Assembly (NCBI RefSeq): GCF_900105655.1
Contig: NZ_LT629787.1
Span: forward strand, 310,001-374,000
Direction: 5' to 3'
Origin: Halopseudomonas salegens
Lineage (GTDB): Bacteria > Pseudomonadota > Gammaproteobacteria > Pseudomonadales > Pseudomonadaceae
DNA: 64,000 nucleotides
Positions within the stretch are counted from its first letter, which is position 1. Each line of letters starts with the position of its first letter. The notes beneath the pieces are model-generated. The model worked only from the letters and a program-made list of their open reading frames with translations. It was not told where the DNA came from and did not search any database. Both the position numbers and the translations under genes were made by a program. Positions 20,110 to 28,799 of the stretch are shown here, one piece after another.

Positions 20110-21305
20110 TGGAATGGCAAGACCGCTTTCAGGCGCTGGACACTTGGCTGGCGCAGTATCAGGCGGTATGGCGGGAAAAGCCCTTTACTCGCCTTGAGTG
20201 CGACTGGGAAGCCGATTACCCCGAGCTGGCGCAATGGCTGCGACAACGCAGCCTGGCGGATGCCGAGGCAGTGCATACTTCCTTGGCGCTGCCGGATGCA
20301 CCGGCGCCCTTGCCGGAATTGCTCGCAACGGCTGCGCGTCTGAGTGCAGTACCCGATTGGTCGCCGGTACCTGGCGACACCTGGCCTGAATTACTGGAAC
20401 GGCATATTCCCGGACGCAAGTGGCAGCAAATCCAGACATTTGCGGCTGCGGCGCAAAACCATTGGCAACAGCCCGGCAAGCATATATTGGACTGGTGTGC
20501 CGGCAAGGGTCATCTCGGGCGTTTACTCGCCTGGCAAGGTGACTTGCCACTGACTTGCCTCGAGCATGATCTGGCCCTGGTTGCTGCTGGCGCAGAACTG
20601 AGCCGCAGTCTGCAGCTGTCAGCCGAACACCATTGCCAGGACGTACTGCAACCATCGGCCTGGTGCTATCTGAAACCACAACACACGGTGGTCGCGCTGC
20701 ATGCCTGTGGTGACCTGCATACCACCCTGTTGCAGCAAGTAGCCGAACAGGGTTGCCGCCAACTGGCATTATCACCTTGCTGTTATAACCGTATCCGGAC
20801 TGAGCATTATCAGCCCTTGTCCGACATTGCACGGCAGGCAAGCTTGCAGCTGACGCGTGAGGACCTGGCTCTTCCGCTGCAAGCTGCGGTCACCGCCGGG
20901 CGACGTGATCGCCGTCTGCGCGATCAGAGCATGGCCTGGCGACTGGGCTTTGATCTCTGGCAACGGGAAGCACGTGGTATCGATGATTACCTGCCAACCC
21001 CGTCGCGGCCCCAAAGCGCCTTGCAGCAAAGCTTCGCCGACTTCTGCCAGGGCTTGGCCCGGCATCATCAACTCGACCTGTTACCACCAGCAGACTGGAC
21101 GATGCTGGAACACGCTGGTTGGCAGCGGCTGGCGGAAGTACGCAATCTGGAATTGCTGCGCGCAGTCTTTCGTCGCCCGCTGGAAATCTGGCTGATGCTC
21201 GACCGTTTGCTCTGGCTTGAGCAGTCTGGTTACAGCGTACAATTGGGTCAGTTCTGCCCCGAGACCCTTACACCGCGCAATCTGTTGCTGATTGCCGAGC
21301 GTTGA
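20109..21305 (+). CDS. SAM-dependent methyltransferase domain protein (METTL25/Trm13-like)
   Basis: 398-aa cytoplasmic protein. A Rossmann methyltransferase core starts near residue 125: DWCAGKGHLGRLLA is the SAM-binding motif I, followed by LEHDLALV, then VALHACGDLHTTLL and LSPCCYN. The Cys-Cys pair and LHACGDL motif are those of the family that includes eukaryotic METTL25 and RNA methylase Trm13, so an RNA substrate is possible. The N-terminal ~120 and C-terminal ~120 residues are unassigned. ATG overlaps the permease stop codon. The gene is followed by a 340-bp non-coding stretch. Confidence 0.75.
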   Translation: MEWQDRFQALDTWLAQYQAVWREKPFTRLECDWEADYPELAQWLRQRSLADAEAVHTSLALPDAPAPLPELLATAARLSAVPDWSPVPGDTWPELLERHIPGRKWQQIQTFAAAAQNHWQQPGKHILDWCAGKGHLGRLLAWQGDLPLTCLEHDLALVAAGAELSRSLQLSAEHHCQDVLQPSAWCYLKPQHTVVALHACGDLHTTLLQQVAEQGCRQLALSPCCYNRIRTEHYQPLSDIARQASLQLTREDLALPLQAAVTAGRRDRRLRDQSMAWRLGFDLWQREARGIDDYLPTPSRPQSALQQSFADFCQGLARHHQLDLLPPADWTMLEHAGWQRLAEVRNLELLRAVFRRPLEIWLMLDRLLWLEQSGYSVQLGQFCPETLTPRNLLLIAER

Positions 21306-21339
21306 CCAACAGGCCATACCCATCTTGTCTACCCGTTAC

Positions 21340-21580
21340 GCACAGAGTTATGCACAGGTTGAAGCCGTTGTGGGTTATCCACCCTTGCTGTGGATAAATA
21401 TGTTGATGACTTATGTGCAAGTGTGTCAGAGCCATATAAATCAAGGTGTTCAGCCGATAGATCAAAAAAGAATCAGCTTGGATATCTTTTGCAAAACAAG
21501 CGGTTGGGGTGTCTTTGTCAAGTGTTGTGATAGAAATAATGCACAACCCGTCGTTATCCCGAAATTATGCACAAGCAGAA
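21340..21580. other. Cluster of DnaA-box-like sequences in a gene-free stretch
   Basis: The 340-bp space between the methyltransferase and tRNA-Thr has no gene. It holds TTATNCACA-type 9-mers: TTATGCACA at 21348 and 21565 (+), TTATCCACA at 21389-21397 (-), and one-mismatch copies TTATCCACC at 21375 (+) and TAATGCACA at 21537 (+). The spaces between are AT-rich. Possible roles are a DnaA-titrating site (datA-like), a DnaA-controlled promoter or an old plasmid-like origin; none is proven. Confidence 0.55.
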
Positions 21581-21607
21581 AATTTTGCCTGTGCAGGCGC
21601 TCATCTC

Positions 21608-21635
21608 TTTACACGGAAGCTAACCTCTATATAAT
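21608..21635 (+). promoter_or_regulatory. Promoter of tRNA-Thr
   Basis: TTTACA (21608-21613), 16-nt spacer, consensus TATAAT (21630-21635), ending 10 nt before the mature tRNA start. Confidence 0.75.
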
Positions 21636-21645
21636 GCGACCCCGT

Positions 21646-21721
<76 letters not shown>

Positions 21722-21730
21722 TAAAAATCA

Positions 21731-21762
21731 AAGACTTGCCTGAAAAGGCAGGTCTTTTTTTT
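21731..21762 (+). terminator. Rho-independent terminator after tRNA-Thr
   Basis: An 11-bp stem (AAGACTTGCCT / AGGCAGGTCTT, one G-T pair) with GAAA loop, followed by eight T residues. Confidence 0.93.
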
Positions 21763-21886
21763 GGCCAAAAATTGGTTTGGGGTAGGTTTGGGGTAGGAGT
21801 TTGACCAAACTATTTTCCGGGTTAGATAATTCTGCCTACTGCCAGCATGGACAGTATCTCTGTCCGTATCCGAGGAAGCCGACGCC

Positions 21887-22051
21887 ATGATCCGACTGGA
21901 TTTGAATACAAATGACGCTGAAGCGTTGCTTCGTCACGCGAAGAGCTTCGAGCCCGCCACCGGTGATGCTCGCGAGGACAGCCGGCTTGCGGATGCACTT
22001 CGTGACTTGGCTGAAGCGATTGAGCAGTCGCTGGGTGCGGATGGGGTCTAA
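21887..22051 (+). CDS. Small hypothetical protein (54 aa)
   Basis: Open frame starting MIRLDLNTNDAEALLRHAKS with AGGAAG 9 nt upstream of the ATG. The product is acidic, mostly helical by composition (Leu/Ala/Asp/Glu), with no membrane segment or signal. No family recognised. It is the first gene after tRNA-Thr, a position where small phage or island proteins are frequent. A short GGGCTG/CAGCCC hairpin lies about 35 nt downstream. Coding status rests on the ribosome site and protein-like composition only. Confidence 0.5.
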   Translation: MIRLDLNTNDAEALLRHAKSFEPATGDAREDSRLADALRDLAEAIEQSLGADGV

Positions 22052-22204
22052 GGGTTTGCTGCGGAAACTCTTGGGGTGGTTCAGCGGGCTGTACCCAGCC
22101 CACCAGTTAATTGAGACCCAGCGATCAGACAAAGGCATTTCTGTGGCTGGCCGAGGACTATAGATCTTTGCGTATGGTACTGCTGCAGCTCACAGGTGGG
22201 CAGT

Positions 22205-22287
22205 ATTTCTTCTGGTATACTGAGTATACCAAACCATTGAAAAATATAGAAAAAATGTTGACGCGGCTATTTCTCATCTCTACTATC
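22205..22287 (+). promoter_or_regulatory. Promoter module of the 60-bp repeat locus (copy 1)
   Basis: A consensus-like promoter: TTGACG (22258-22263), 17-nt spacer, TACTAT (22281-22286). Upstream is a perfect 7-3-7 palindrome GGTATAC-TGA-GTATACC (22214-22230), a likely operator. The whole module recurs at 39128-39203, sharing 17 identical bases at its left end and both promoter boxes with the same spacing. Confidence 0.75.
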
Positions 22288-22320
22288 GGAATTGTTGCAA
22301 TTGCTTAGTTGAGTGAGCAA

Positions 22321-22530
22321 GTGTCTTCACCACCCACCGGGTGGCTTAGAAAGAAATCGGTGCTCTAGTGGCCGAGCTGTAGTCCTTCACCACCCACCGG
22401 GTGGCTTAGAAAGAAATCGGTGCTCCAGTGACCGAGCTTTAGTCCTTCACCACCCGCCGGGTGGCTTAGAAAGAAAACGGTGCTCTAGTGGCCGAGCTGT
22501 AATCCTTCACCACCCTCCGGGTGGCTTTGA
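22321..22530 (+). repeat. 60-bp tandem repeat, 3.5 units
   Basis: Units at 22321, 22381 and 22441 are full 60-bp copies with only a few differences each; a half unit starts at 22501 and runs into a terminator. The period is exactly 60 with no spacers, so it is not a CRISPR array. Confidence 0.95.
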
Positions 22531-22531
22531 A

Positions 22532-22549
22532 AACCGCCTTCGGGCGGTT
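22532..22549 (+). terminator. UUCG-loop terminator ending the repeat locus
   Basis: AACCGCC-TTCG-GGCGGTT, followed by a pyrimidine-rich TCTCTCTCC rather than a pure T tract. An exceptionally stable tetraloop hairpin. Confidence 0.6.
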
Positions 22550-22661
22550 CTCTCTCCAGCTGCACCTTGCGTTATGTCGTCGTATCGTCGCGTTGACGAC
22601 ACTTGGCTCTCCATAGCCATCGAAGGTGCGTAAAAATACTCCGATCTGAGAGTAGGGCTAG

Positions 22662-22997
22662 ATGAGTTATGACTTGTTGCGGTCAGAAGAGCAGGTGTTA
22701 AAAAAAGCGCGGGATACTGTCTTTCCTTTCGCTGTGACAGGGTATCTGCTACATCCTATTATTGTTGGCATGGTGGCCTTTGGCACGATATATCACCACC
22801 TCAAAGCAGATCCGGTCACAAACAGGTTTGCCGACGGCCATACTATTCGCACCTCTCCCATAGCGAGTTTTATTCTGCATGACGGTTTTCTGGTGCTGAA
22901 CACGCGCAACAGCTTGTACGTCTGTGTCATGCGCGAAGCTGACGAGGCCGTACTGATAAACACTATCCGGTCGTTACCGAAGCCGACTTACCACTGA
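22662..22997 (+). CDS. Hypothetical protein (111 aa)
   Basis: Not recognised. Starts MSYDLLRSEEQVLKKARDTV with GTAGGG 4 nt upstream. The middle is hydrophobic (VTGYLLHPIIVGMVAFGTIY), followed by a strand-rich half that mentions charged turns (GHTIRTSPIASFILHDG, LNTRNSLYVCVM). It looks like a compact mixed alpha/beta protein rather than a membrane protein. It follows the repeat locus by 110 bp, so it could be its partner gene, but it does not resemble ToxN-type toxins. Confidence 0.65.
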   Translation: MSYDLLRSEEQVLKKARDTVFPFAVTGYLLHPIIVGMVAFGTIYHHLKADPVTNRFADGHTIRTSPIASFILHDGFLVLNTRNSLYVCVMREADEAVLINTIRSLPKPTYH

Positions 22998-23097
22998 TGG
23001 CCCGGGTTTTGAGGAGGTCGGAGAGTGGCGTTTTTTCTAGTACGAGAAGCATAGAGAAAAGCACCACCCACTTTTTGGCAGTAAGCCGGAGATTGAA

Positions 23098-23550
23098 ATG
23101 ATCCGCGCCTATCTGGACACAGAGTTCACGGTTCTGAACTCATATATCTACAAGCTGATCAGCCTGGCGTTAGTAGTCCCCAGCGGCCCTGAGTTCTATG
23201 TGGAGCTGACGGACGCGTGGGAAGAATGCGATTGTTCGGATTTCGTGAAAGAGATCGTGATACCGCAGCTCGATCTGAAAGTTCACGGGCGCGACACGGT
23301 ACAGGCACGTATGCGGCTGCTGGATTTTGTTAGGGGCCTTGGCCCGGTCGAAATCATCTGCGACGCACCCACCTGGGATTGGCCTCTACTGTTGTGGCTG
23401 GCCGGTCCGGAAGGCCTGCCAGGTAACGTCAAGGCTGGTCGAATCAGCAGCGATCTTGAGTTTTCGTACGATGGCGCTGAACCTCCCCATCACGCGCTTG
23501 AAGATGCCCGGCTGCTTGCCGATATTCTCGAACGTCGGGACTACCCATGA
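23098..23550 (+). CDS. DEDDh 3'-5' exonuclease-like protein
   Basis: 150-aa protein with the full DEDDh exonuclease set: D7 and E9 in YLDTEFT, D89 in CDAPTWDW, and H131-x4-D136 in HHALEDARL. It resembles the small 3'-5' exoribonuclease family (Rv2179c-like) found on phage and mobile elements; RNA or DNA as substrate cannot be told from sequence. GGAGATTG precedes the ATG. A second, broken copy of the same gene lies at 43289-43699, so this is a repeatedly carried accessory gene. Confidence 0.8.
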   Translation: MIRAYLDTEFTVLNSYIYKLISLALVVPSGPEFYVELTDAWEECDCSDFVKEIVIPQLDLKVHGRDTVQARMRLLDFVRGLGPVEIICDAPTWDWPLLLWLAGPEGLPGNVKAGRISSDLEFSYDGAEPPHHALEDARLLADILERRDYP

Positions 23551-24236
23551 CCGGCATGAACCGCACATCATTTCTGAAACTACTGCCCACTAAGGCGTGT
23601 GTGATCTCGTCTCAGGTTTCCAATCGGCTCTGTTTTCTTTTTTCCCGAGCGTCTAGTGTGATTTTCTGCGGTGAAATGGCCGGAGAGAGTCGCGCTCGAT
23701 ACTAGCATCGGTGAGAGTGGCCGCACGGGACGCGCTATCAGTCCAGCGGTTAAGGCTGCTATCGGCCAGAAGCGGACGGTCTATTCTATAAACAAGCGGT
23801 TCCTTTTTCTGGGCCGCCCACGGAAACGGGGCAGAACCCCTATCTCTTGCTATGCCGCTGAATCGTTCAGAGCCACAAGTGTGCAGCCAGAGTAGACTGA
23901 GGAAGTATACACCAGGCTAGGCGGTGACGCCGCGGTGGTTTACACGGTGGCCATGGCCTTCTAATACGCTGGCCTCCACGCAGCGAAACGGCGCAGGTCG
24001 ATATCGCACCCGCCATCGCTGCTGTCCGGATCTTGATCTGCTTTTTATCCAGTTTCGCAAGCTAAAAGCACCACACCCTTCTGAATCCCCTTCCGACCCG
24101 TAAGCCTGATGAACTTCGCCGCACAGGAAGCATACCAAATCGTCGAAAAATGATTGACAACAAAATAAAACAAAAATACCTTTCTGCATACCAAAAAGTA
24201 AAATTACAACAATTAACGTTTGGAAAGGCTTAAAAA
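23551..24236. other. Gene-free stretch (686 bp)
   Basis: No convincing gene on either strand. It contains one copy of a dispersed 23-bp motif (23755-23780, minus orientation) and, near the right end (24150-24210), an AT-rich segment that probably holds the promoter of the serine hydrolase. Short open frames here lack ribosome sites and protein-like composition. Confidence 0.6.
23758..23780 (-). repeat. Dispersed 23-bp intergenic motif, copy 1
   Basis: On the minus strand reads ACCGTCCGCTTCTGGCCGAT followed by AGC. An identical copy is at 30301-30323 and a one-mismatch 20-bp match at 37517-37536. All three are intergenic. Confidence 0.85.
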
Positions 24237-25406
24237 ATGAAGGAAGAGATAAGAATTGGCGGGGTTGGTCATGAACAGTTCCCCGCGTTGCGTGAGGCGT
24301 TTGAAGAGAATTTCATCGATCGCGGTGAGGTTGGCGCATCTGTTGCGGTAACACAGAACAATCGTCTAGTAGCCTCTTTCTGGGGGGGCTATAAACACGA
24401 TGCAGGCGCCGCCGGCGAAACAACATCAGAGCAGTGGCAGAAAGACACGTTGGTCAATGTTTGGTCCACCACTAAAGGTGTTGCGGCAGTATGTGCGGGG
24501 ATGCTGGTGGAGCGAGAGAAGATCGGTTTCGATACGCCGCTCGCAGAGTTCTGGCCAGCGTTCGCAGAAAAAGACAAGCGCGCTGTAACTCTTGCCTCAC
24601 TCCTGTCTCATCAGGCGGGTCTGTGCGGGTTTCGGCAGCCGGTGTCTCCAGAACACTTTTACGATCTCGATGGAGCAGCCTCAGAACTCAGCGAGATGAC
24701 GCCGTTCTGGACTCCGGGCTCCGAGCACGGTTACCACGCTCTTACCATCGGGATCTTGCTAAGTGCGTTGTTCCGCCGTGTAGATGGCCGCTCACTCAAG
24801 GAGTTTGTTGAGCAAGAGCTGGCTGCGCGCTTTGGACTGGACATCCACATTGGGTTGCCGGAGCGATTGAGCGGCCAAGCGTCTGACGTAGTCGCTCCAG
24901 CCGACATGAGCACCAGCAACTACGCAACAGAGCTTACGGATGCTCAGAAAGCGGCACTAATGAATCCGTTGATGTCGCCGGATATTGCCAACACGCAAGC
25001 TTGGCGGGCCGCAGACAATGCATCAGCAAATGGCTTCGCTACCGCAGAATCGCTGGCACTGCTCTACGGCGCACTGGCAACAGACGGTACCTTGGGATCT
25101 GCCACGTTGCTTGGCGAAAAGGTTCTCGAGCAGGCGATAACGCCTCAAACCGACAAAGCAATCGACCTCGTAATGGGTATGGAATCTCAGTGGGCCTGCG
25201 GTTTCCTGATGAATACGCTGGGAATCTATGGTCCAAATCCCTCGGCCTTCGGTCACTCTGGCTGGGGCGGCTCGTTCGCATTCGCCGACAGGGATAAAGC
25301 AGTCAGCTGTGCCTACACCATGAACCGTATGGGCACAGTACTGGTGGGCGAGCCACGCGCTTCTGCATTGATATCTGCCCTCTATCAAGACCTGAACAGA
25401 CACTGA
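24237..25406 (+). CDS. Serine hydrolase, beta-lactamase/EstB family
   Basis: 389-aa cytoplasmic-looking serine hydrolase of the class C beta-lactamase fold (EstB-type esterases). The nucleophile S77 and K80 form the SxxK motif in WSTTKG; a Tyr in GYHALTIG (about residue 165) and HSGWGG near residue 342 fit the second and third motifs. No signal peptide, which favours an esterase on imported substrates over a periplasmic beta-lactamase. GGAAAGG lies 9 nt before the ATG. It precedes a DUF1302-DUF1329 pair and a double-TetR regulator on the same strand, likely one module for a hydrophobic ester. Confidence 0.85.
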   Translation: MKEEIRIGGVGHEQFPALREAFEENFIDRGEVGASVAVTQNNRLVASFWGGYKHDAGAAGETTSEQWQKDTLVNVWSTTKGVAAVCAGMLVEREKIGFDTPLAEFWPAFAEKDKRAVTLASLLSHQAGLCGFRQPVSPEHFYDLDGAASELSEMTPFWTPGSEHGYHALTIGILLSALFRRVDGRSLKEFVEQELAARFGLDIHIGLPERLSGQASDVVAPADMSTSNYATELTDAQKAALMNPLMSPDIANTQAWRAADNASANGFATAESLALLYGALATDGTLGSATLLGEKVLEQAITPQTDKAIDLVMGMESQWACGFLMNTLGIYGPNPSAFGHSGWGGSFAFADRDKAVSCAYTMNRMGTVLVGEPRASALISALYQDLNRH

Positions 25407-25513
25407 ACACCACCTGAGCGGTCGGCGTAAGTCGATCGCTCGCACAAAGCAAGGCGGAATAACAACAAACGGCATCGCGAGTGTCGATTGCCGGAACCTA
25501 GCCAGGAGGCGTC

Positions 25514-27358
25514 ATGAACAATAAGAACAAATGTGCATTTCTCTACCTTACACCGCTGTCTATCGCCGTGGGTCTGAGCATCTCAAGTCAAGCAGATGCG
25601 ATGGCTTATGAGCTTGATAATGGGTGGAGCGGGCAGTGGAACACCAACATCTCTGTGGGAACACAGTGGCGCGCTGAAGATCAGGACAACGAGCTATACA
25701 GTGCCGCCAACGGCGCATTAGTCGGCAAGCCCAGCGGGCTTGGAGACAAGATCGACAGCGGGAACCTTAACTACGACAAAGGTGACCGATTCTCGACAAT
25801 CGCCAAGTTCGTAACTGATCTGTCAATTCGCAACGGCGACCTTGGCGCCTTCGTGCGCCTTAAAGGCTGGTATGACTACACGCTAGAAAATGAGGATGTT
25901 AACTTCGGGAGTGTCTCCAACGGCTATCGTCCGCGTCGTCTGAATGACGATGGCTTTGAGGACCTGCAAAAGTACAAGGGGATCTATCTGCTGGATGCCT
26001 ATGTGTACAGCACGTTCTATCTAAACGACAACCCGGTCACGGCTCGCTTGGGGCGTCAGGTTGTCAACTGGGGGGAGAGTGTCTTTGTTCAGGGGGTTAA
26101 CCAGGTCAACCCGCTGGACGTGCCTGCGCTGCGTCGTCCGGGTACTGAGATCAAGGAAGCTCTTCTTCCCGTCTGGATGGCATACATGAATGCCGGTTTC
26201 GACAACGGCATCTCACTTGAAGCTTTTTATCAGCTTAAATATGAAAGCACTCCGGTAGAAGGGTGTGGCAATTACTGGGCTCAAACCGAAGGTGTCATCG
26301 GCCAATCTCTTGGTGGTTGCAACGTAGCAGGCCTGATCATCCCGGGCATCAGCTCCCCCGATTCGCTTAATGCCGGCGGTTATGTGCCTGCCTACAAAGG
26401 CAAATCGCCCAGCGACAGCGGGCAATGGGGCGTTGCACTGCGAGTCCCTGTTGACGCGCTCGACGGCGAGCTAGGCCTGTACTACCTGAATTATCACTCA
26501 CGCGTTCCTTTTGTCGGGGTCCCCAACGGCCAGCCAGCTCCAATCCCCGCATTCCCGAACGCTAATCCGCCCTTGTTTGGCGGCGTAGGATCGTCATGGG
26601 AATACCCGGAGGATATACGTCTGTTCGGGCTCAGCTACACGACCGTCATCGATACCTGGTCGATCGGCGCCGAGCTCAGCTACTCGCCAAACCAGCCAGT
26701 GCAGCAGAACGGTGCGGATCTGCTTAATGGCATTCTTTCTGGCGCAGGCCCGCTTGGTCATTTGCAAGAACTCATGCTGACCGGGCAGTCGCCTCAGCAG
26801 GTCTATGCTGCTTGGGATCGCTTTGAGCAGACACAGCTGCTTGTAAACGGGTTGAACCTTTACTCCAACGTGCTTGGCGCAGAATCGCTCACCGTGATCG
26901 GTGAGGTTGGAATGCAGTGGAATAACGTTCCCCAAGATCCGGACGGCGTACGTTACGGTCGGGGCTTCATTTACGGGGTTGGTTCCAATGGCTCAGACTT
27001 GGGCAACACCTGCAGTTCCGCCGGCGGCACCAACACGCACCCAACCGGTTGCAAAAACGATGGGTATGTCACCGATTTCGCATGGGGGTATCGCGTCCGC
27101 GCTCAGCTTGATTATGCCAACGTCCTAGGCAGCGGCATAAAAGTCTCACCTTACGGTTTTCTCAGTCACGACGTTGATGGCGTCTCACCGGACGGCCAGT
27201 TCAACAAGGGTCGGCTCACGACCTCAGTCGGCATTGGCTTTGACTACAACAGAAAACACAAAGTTGACCTGAGCTACGTGCGATTCAGCAATGACGCAGA
27301 CTACGACGCGCTGCGTGATCGTGACTATTACGGCGCTAGCTACAGCTACAGCTTTTGA
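25514..27358 (+). CDS. DUF1302 family outer-membrane protein
   Basis: 614-aa predicted beta-barrel with signal peptide (cleaved after QADAMA). Shares with the copy at 5900-7684 the segments LGRQVVNWGESVFVQG and NPLDVPALRRPGTEIKEALL, and ends in an aromatic residue (YSYSF). CAGGAGG stands 7 nt before the ATG. The DUF1329 partner starts about 30 nt after its stop, the same order as the core copy. Sequence divergence from the core copy is large, so it is a paralogue or acquired homologue, not a recent duplicate. Confidence 0.9.
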   Translation: MNNKNKCAFLYLTPLSIAVGLSISSQADAMAYELDNGWSGQWNTNISVGTQWRAEDQDNELYSAANGALVGKPSGLGDKIDSGNLNYDKGDRFSTIAKFVTDLSIRNGDLGAFVRLKGWYDYTLENEDVNFGSVSNGYRPRRLNDDGFEDLQKYKGIYLLDAYVYSTFYLNDNPVTARLGRQVVNWGESVFVQGVNQVNPLDVPALRRPGTEIKEALLPVWMAYMNAGFDNGISLEAFYQLKYESTPVEGCGNYWAQTEGVIGQSLGGCNVAGLIIPGISSPDSLNAGGYVPAYKGKSPSDSGQWGVALRVPVDALDGELGLYYLNYHSRVPFVGVPNGQPAPIPAFPNANPPLFGGVGSSWEYPEDIRLFGLSYTTVIDTWSIGAELSYSPNQPVQQNGADLLNGILSGAGPLGHLQELMLTGQSPQQVYAAWDRFEQTQLLVNGLNLYSNVLGAESLTVIGEVGMQWNNVPQDPDGVRYGRGFIYGVGSNGSDLGNTCSSAGGTNTHPTGCKNDGYVTDFAWGYRVRAQLDYANVLGSGIKVSPYGFLSHDVDGVSPDGQFNKGRLTTSVGIGFDYNRKHKVDLSYVRFSNDADYDALRDRDYYGASYSYSF

Positions 27359-27390
27359 TTCGTGAACAAAAACAAAACGAGAAAAAATCA

Positions 27391-28752
27391 ATGATCAGCA
27401 CATCGTTCCATGCAGCGCGCATCGCTGCAGCGCTCTCGGCAACTCTTGCGCTCTCACTGGCGCCCCAGTGTATTGCCGCCATTACTCCAGAACAGGCTGC
27501 CCGCCTAGGTCAGGACTTGACGCCGATTGGTGGTGAAGTTGCCGGCAACAGTTCCGGCAGCATTCCCGCTTACACTGGTGGGCTTGCGACACCACCAGAG
27601 AACTGGAGTCCGGGGCAGGGGTACGTTAATCCTTTTGCCGACGAGCAGCCCCTATTCACAATTACAGCTGCGAATATGGACCAGTACCGGGATAACCTGA
27701 CGCCGGGTATGCAGGCGCTGCTTACACGATATCCTCAGTTCAGTATGCCGGTTTACCAGACGCACAGGACCGCCGCGCTCCCTGAAGCGGTGGAGGCCCA
27801 AGTGAGAGCTCAGGCTACCTCCGTCAAGCTTAGTGGGTATGGCCTGGAAAACCTTAATGGCTCGACTACTCCGTTCCCGATACCTGAAAACGGCCTGGAA
27901 GCAATCTGGAACCACAATGTTCGATACTTGGGTGGGGGGGGTGAACGCAGCTTCATCCAAACTCCGGTCAGGGCCAATGGTTCCTACACGTTAGTGCGCG
28001 GATACGAACGTCGGGTGTTCGACCGCAACATGGATAAGCACCGTGAAAACCATCTGTACAGTTTTATCGGCAAGATACTTTCGCCAGCATCTCTTACGGG
28101 GAACATCACTCTTGTTCATGAGCCAGTTGACCAGACAAAAGAACCAAGATCCGCCTGGATCTACAGTGAAGGCCAGCGGCGAGTAAGGCGCGCGCCGATC
28201 ATTGCCTACGATGCTCCGATTGAGGGCTCGGATGGGTTGATCACTAACGACGAGTACGATGGTTACAATGGCGCACCGGATCGTTACGACTGGCAATTGC
28301 TGGGGAAAAAGGAAATGTATGTTCCCTACAACGCCTACGATCTGAAATCAAAAGACGTGTCTTACAGCGAGCTACTTCAGCAGGGCACGCTGAATTCCAG
28401 CTATATGCGCTACGAGCTGCACCGAGTGTGGGTCGTTCAGGCCACGGTTCGGGAGGGAGAGCGTCATATGTACCAAAAACGAACCTTCTTCCTGGACGAG
28501 GACTCTTGGAGCGTGGTCTCAAGTGATGTGTATGACTCACGAGGCGAGCTGTGGCGCGTCGCACTGCATCCGATCATCCAGTATTACGATGCGAATTTCC
28601 CATGGTACGCGGCCAGTCTTTGGCATGACCTCTTAAGCGGCGCATATCTTGTATCTGGCCTTGCCAATGAAGAACAGGAGCCCTGGAAATTCAACGAGAG
28701 AGCGCGCGCGAGCGACTTCGAACCGAGCTCCTTGAGACGAATGGGTAATTGA
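27391..28752 (+). CDS. DUF1329 domain-containing protein
   Basis: 453-aa partner of the preceding DUF1302 protein, same length as the copy at 4515-5876. I chose the ATG at 27391 because it starts a signal peptide (cut near CIAA) after a purine-rich GAGAAAA; a TTG at 27355 overlaps the upstream stop but gives a charged, non-signal leader. Family segments are ARLGQDLTPIGGEVAGNSSG, RRVRRAPIIAYDAPI and NGAPDRYDWQLLGKKE. Probably periplasmic or outer-membrane associated; role in handling hydrophobic compounds is inferred from the family. Confidence 0.9.
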   Translation: MISTSFHAARIAAALSATLALSLAPQCIAAITPEQAARLGQDLTPIGGEVAGNSSGSIPAYTGGLATPPENWSPGQGYVNPFADEQPLFTITAANMDQYRDNLTPGMQALLTRYPQFSMPVYQTHRTAALPEAVEAQVRAQATSVKLSGYGLENLNGSTTPFPIPENGLEAIWNHNVRYLGGGGERSFIQTPVRANGSYTLVRGYERRVFDRNMDKHRENHLYSFIGKILSPASLTGNITLVHEPVDQTKEPRSAWIYSEGQRRVRRAPIIAYDAPIEGSDGLITNDEYDGYNGAPDRYDWQLLGKKEMYVPYNAYDLKSKDVSYSELLQQGTLNSSYMRYELHRVWVVQATVREGERHMYQKRTFFLDEDSWSVVSSDVYDSRGELWRVALHPIIQYYDANFPWYAASLWHDLLSGAYLVSGLANEEQEPWKFNERARASDFEPSSLRRMGN

Positions 28753-28759
28753 GATCGAT

Positions 28760-28799
28760 CCCTCTGCGCTCAGACTTTACGTGAAGTGAGCGCAGAGGG
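28760..28799. terminator. Strong hairpin after the DUF1329 gene
   Basis: CCCTCTGCGCTCA (28760-28772) pairs perfectly with TGAGCGCAGAGGG (28787-28799). There is no T tract, so it may terminate weakly or protect the mRNA end; as a palindrome it could also serve as an operator for the next gene. Confidence 0.55.

Larger units (their letters stand above)
22293..22549 (+). ncRNA. Predicted repeat-containing non-coding RNA
   Basis: A transcript starting shortly after the TACTAT box and ending at the UUCG hairpin would be about 255 nt and contain all the 60-nt repeats. Each repeat has a small hairpin CCACCC-3-GGGTGG whose loop base varies (A, A, G, T) while the stem is kept, which argues for selection on RNA structure. 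Function unknown; possibilities include a protein-sponge RNA or an antitoxin-like repeat RNA. No recognised RNA family. Confidence 0.5.

Noticed and set aside
22321..22530. CRISPR array
   Set aside because: Contiguous 60-bp units with no variable spacers and no cas genes.
22313..22633. Open frame of 106 codons reading through the 60-bp repeats (20-aa repeat unit)
   Set aside because: It is open only because the period is a multiple of 3. It lacks a ribosome site, its sequence is dictated by the hairpins, and a promoter and terminator frame the repeats as RNA.
22293..22997. Type III toxin-antitoxin (ToxIN-like) locus
   Set aside because: The repeat-RNA layout is suggestive, but the downstream 111-aa protein shows no ToxN-type features and is too short. 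Kept only as a loose analogy.
23917..24189. 90-codon minus-strand frame in the gap before the serine hydrolase
   Set aside because: Arg/Cys-rich, no ribosome site, no recognisable pattern.
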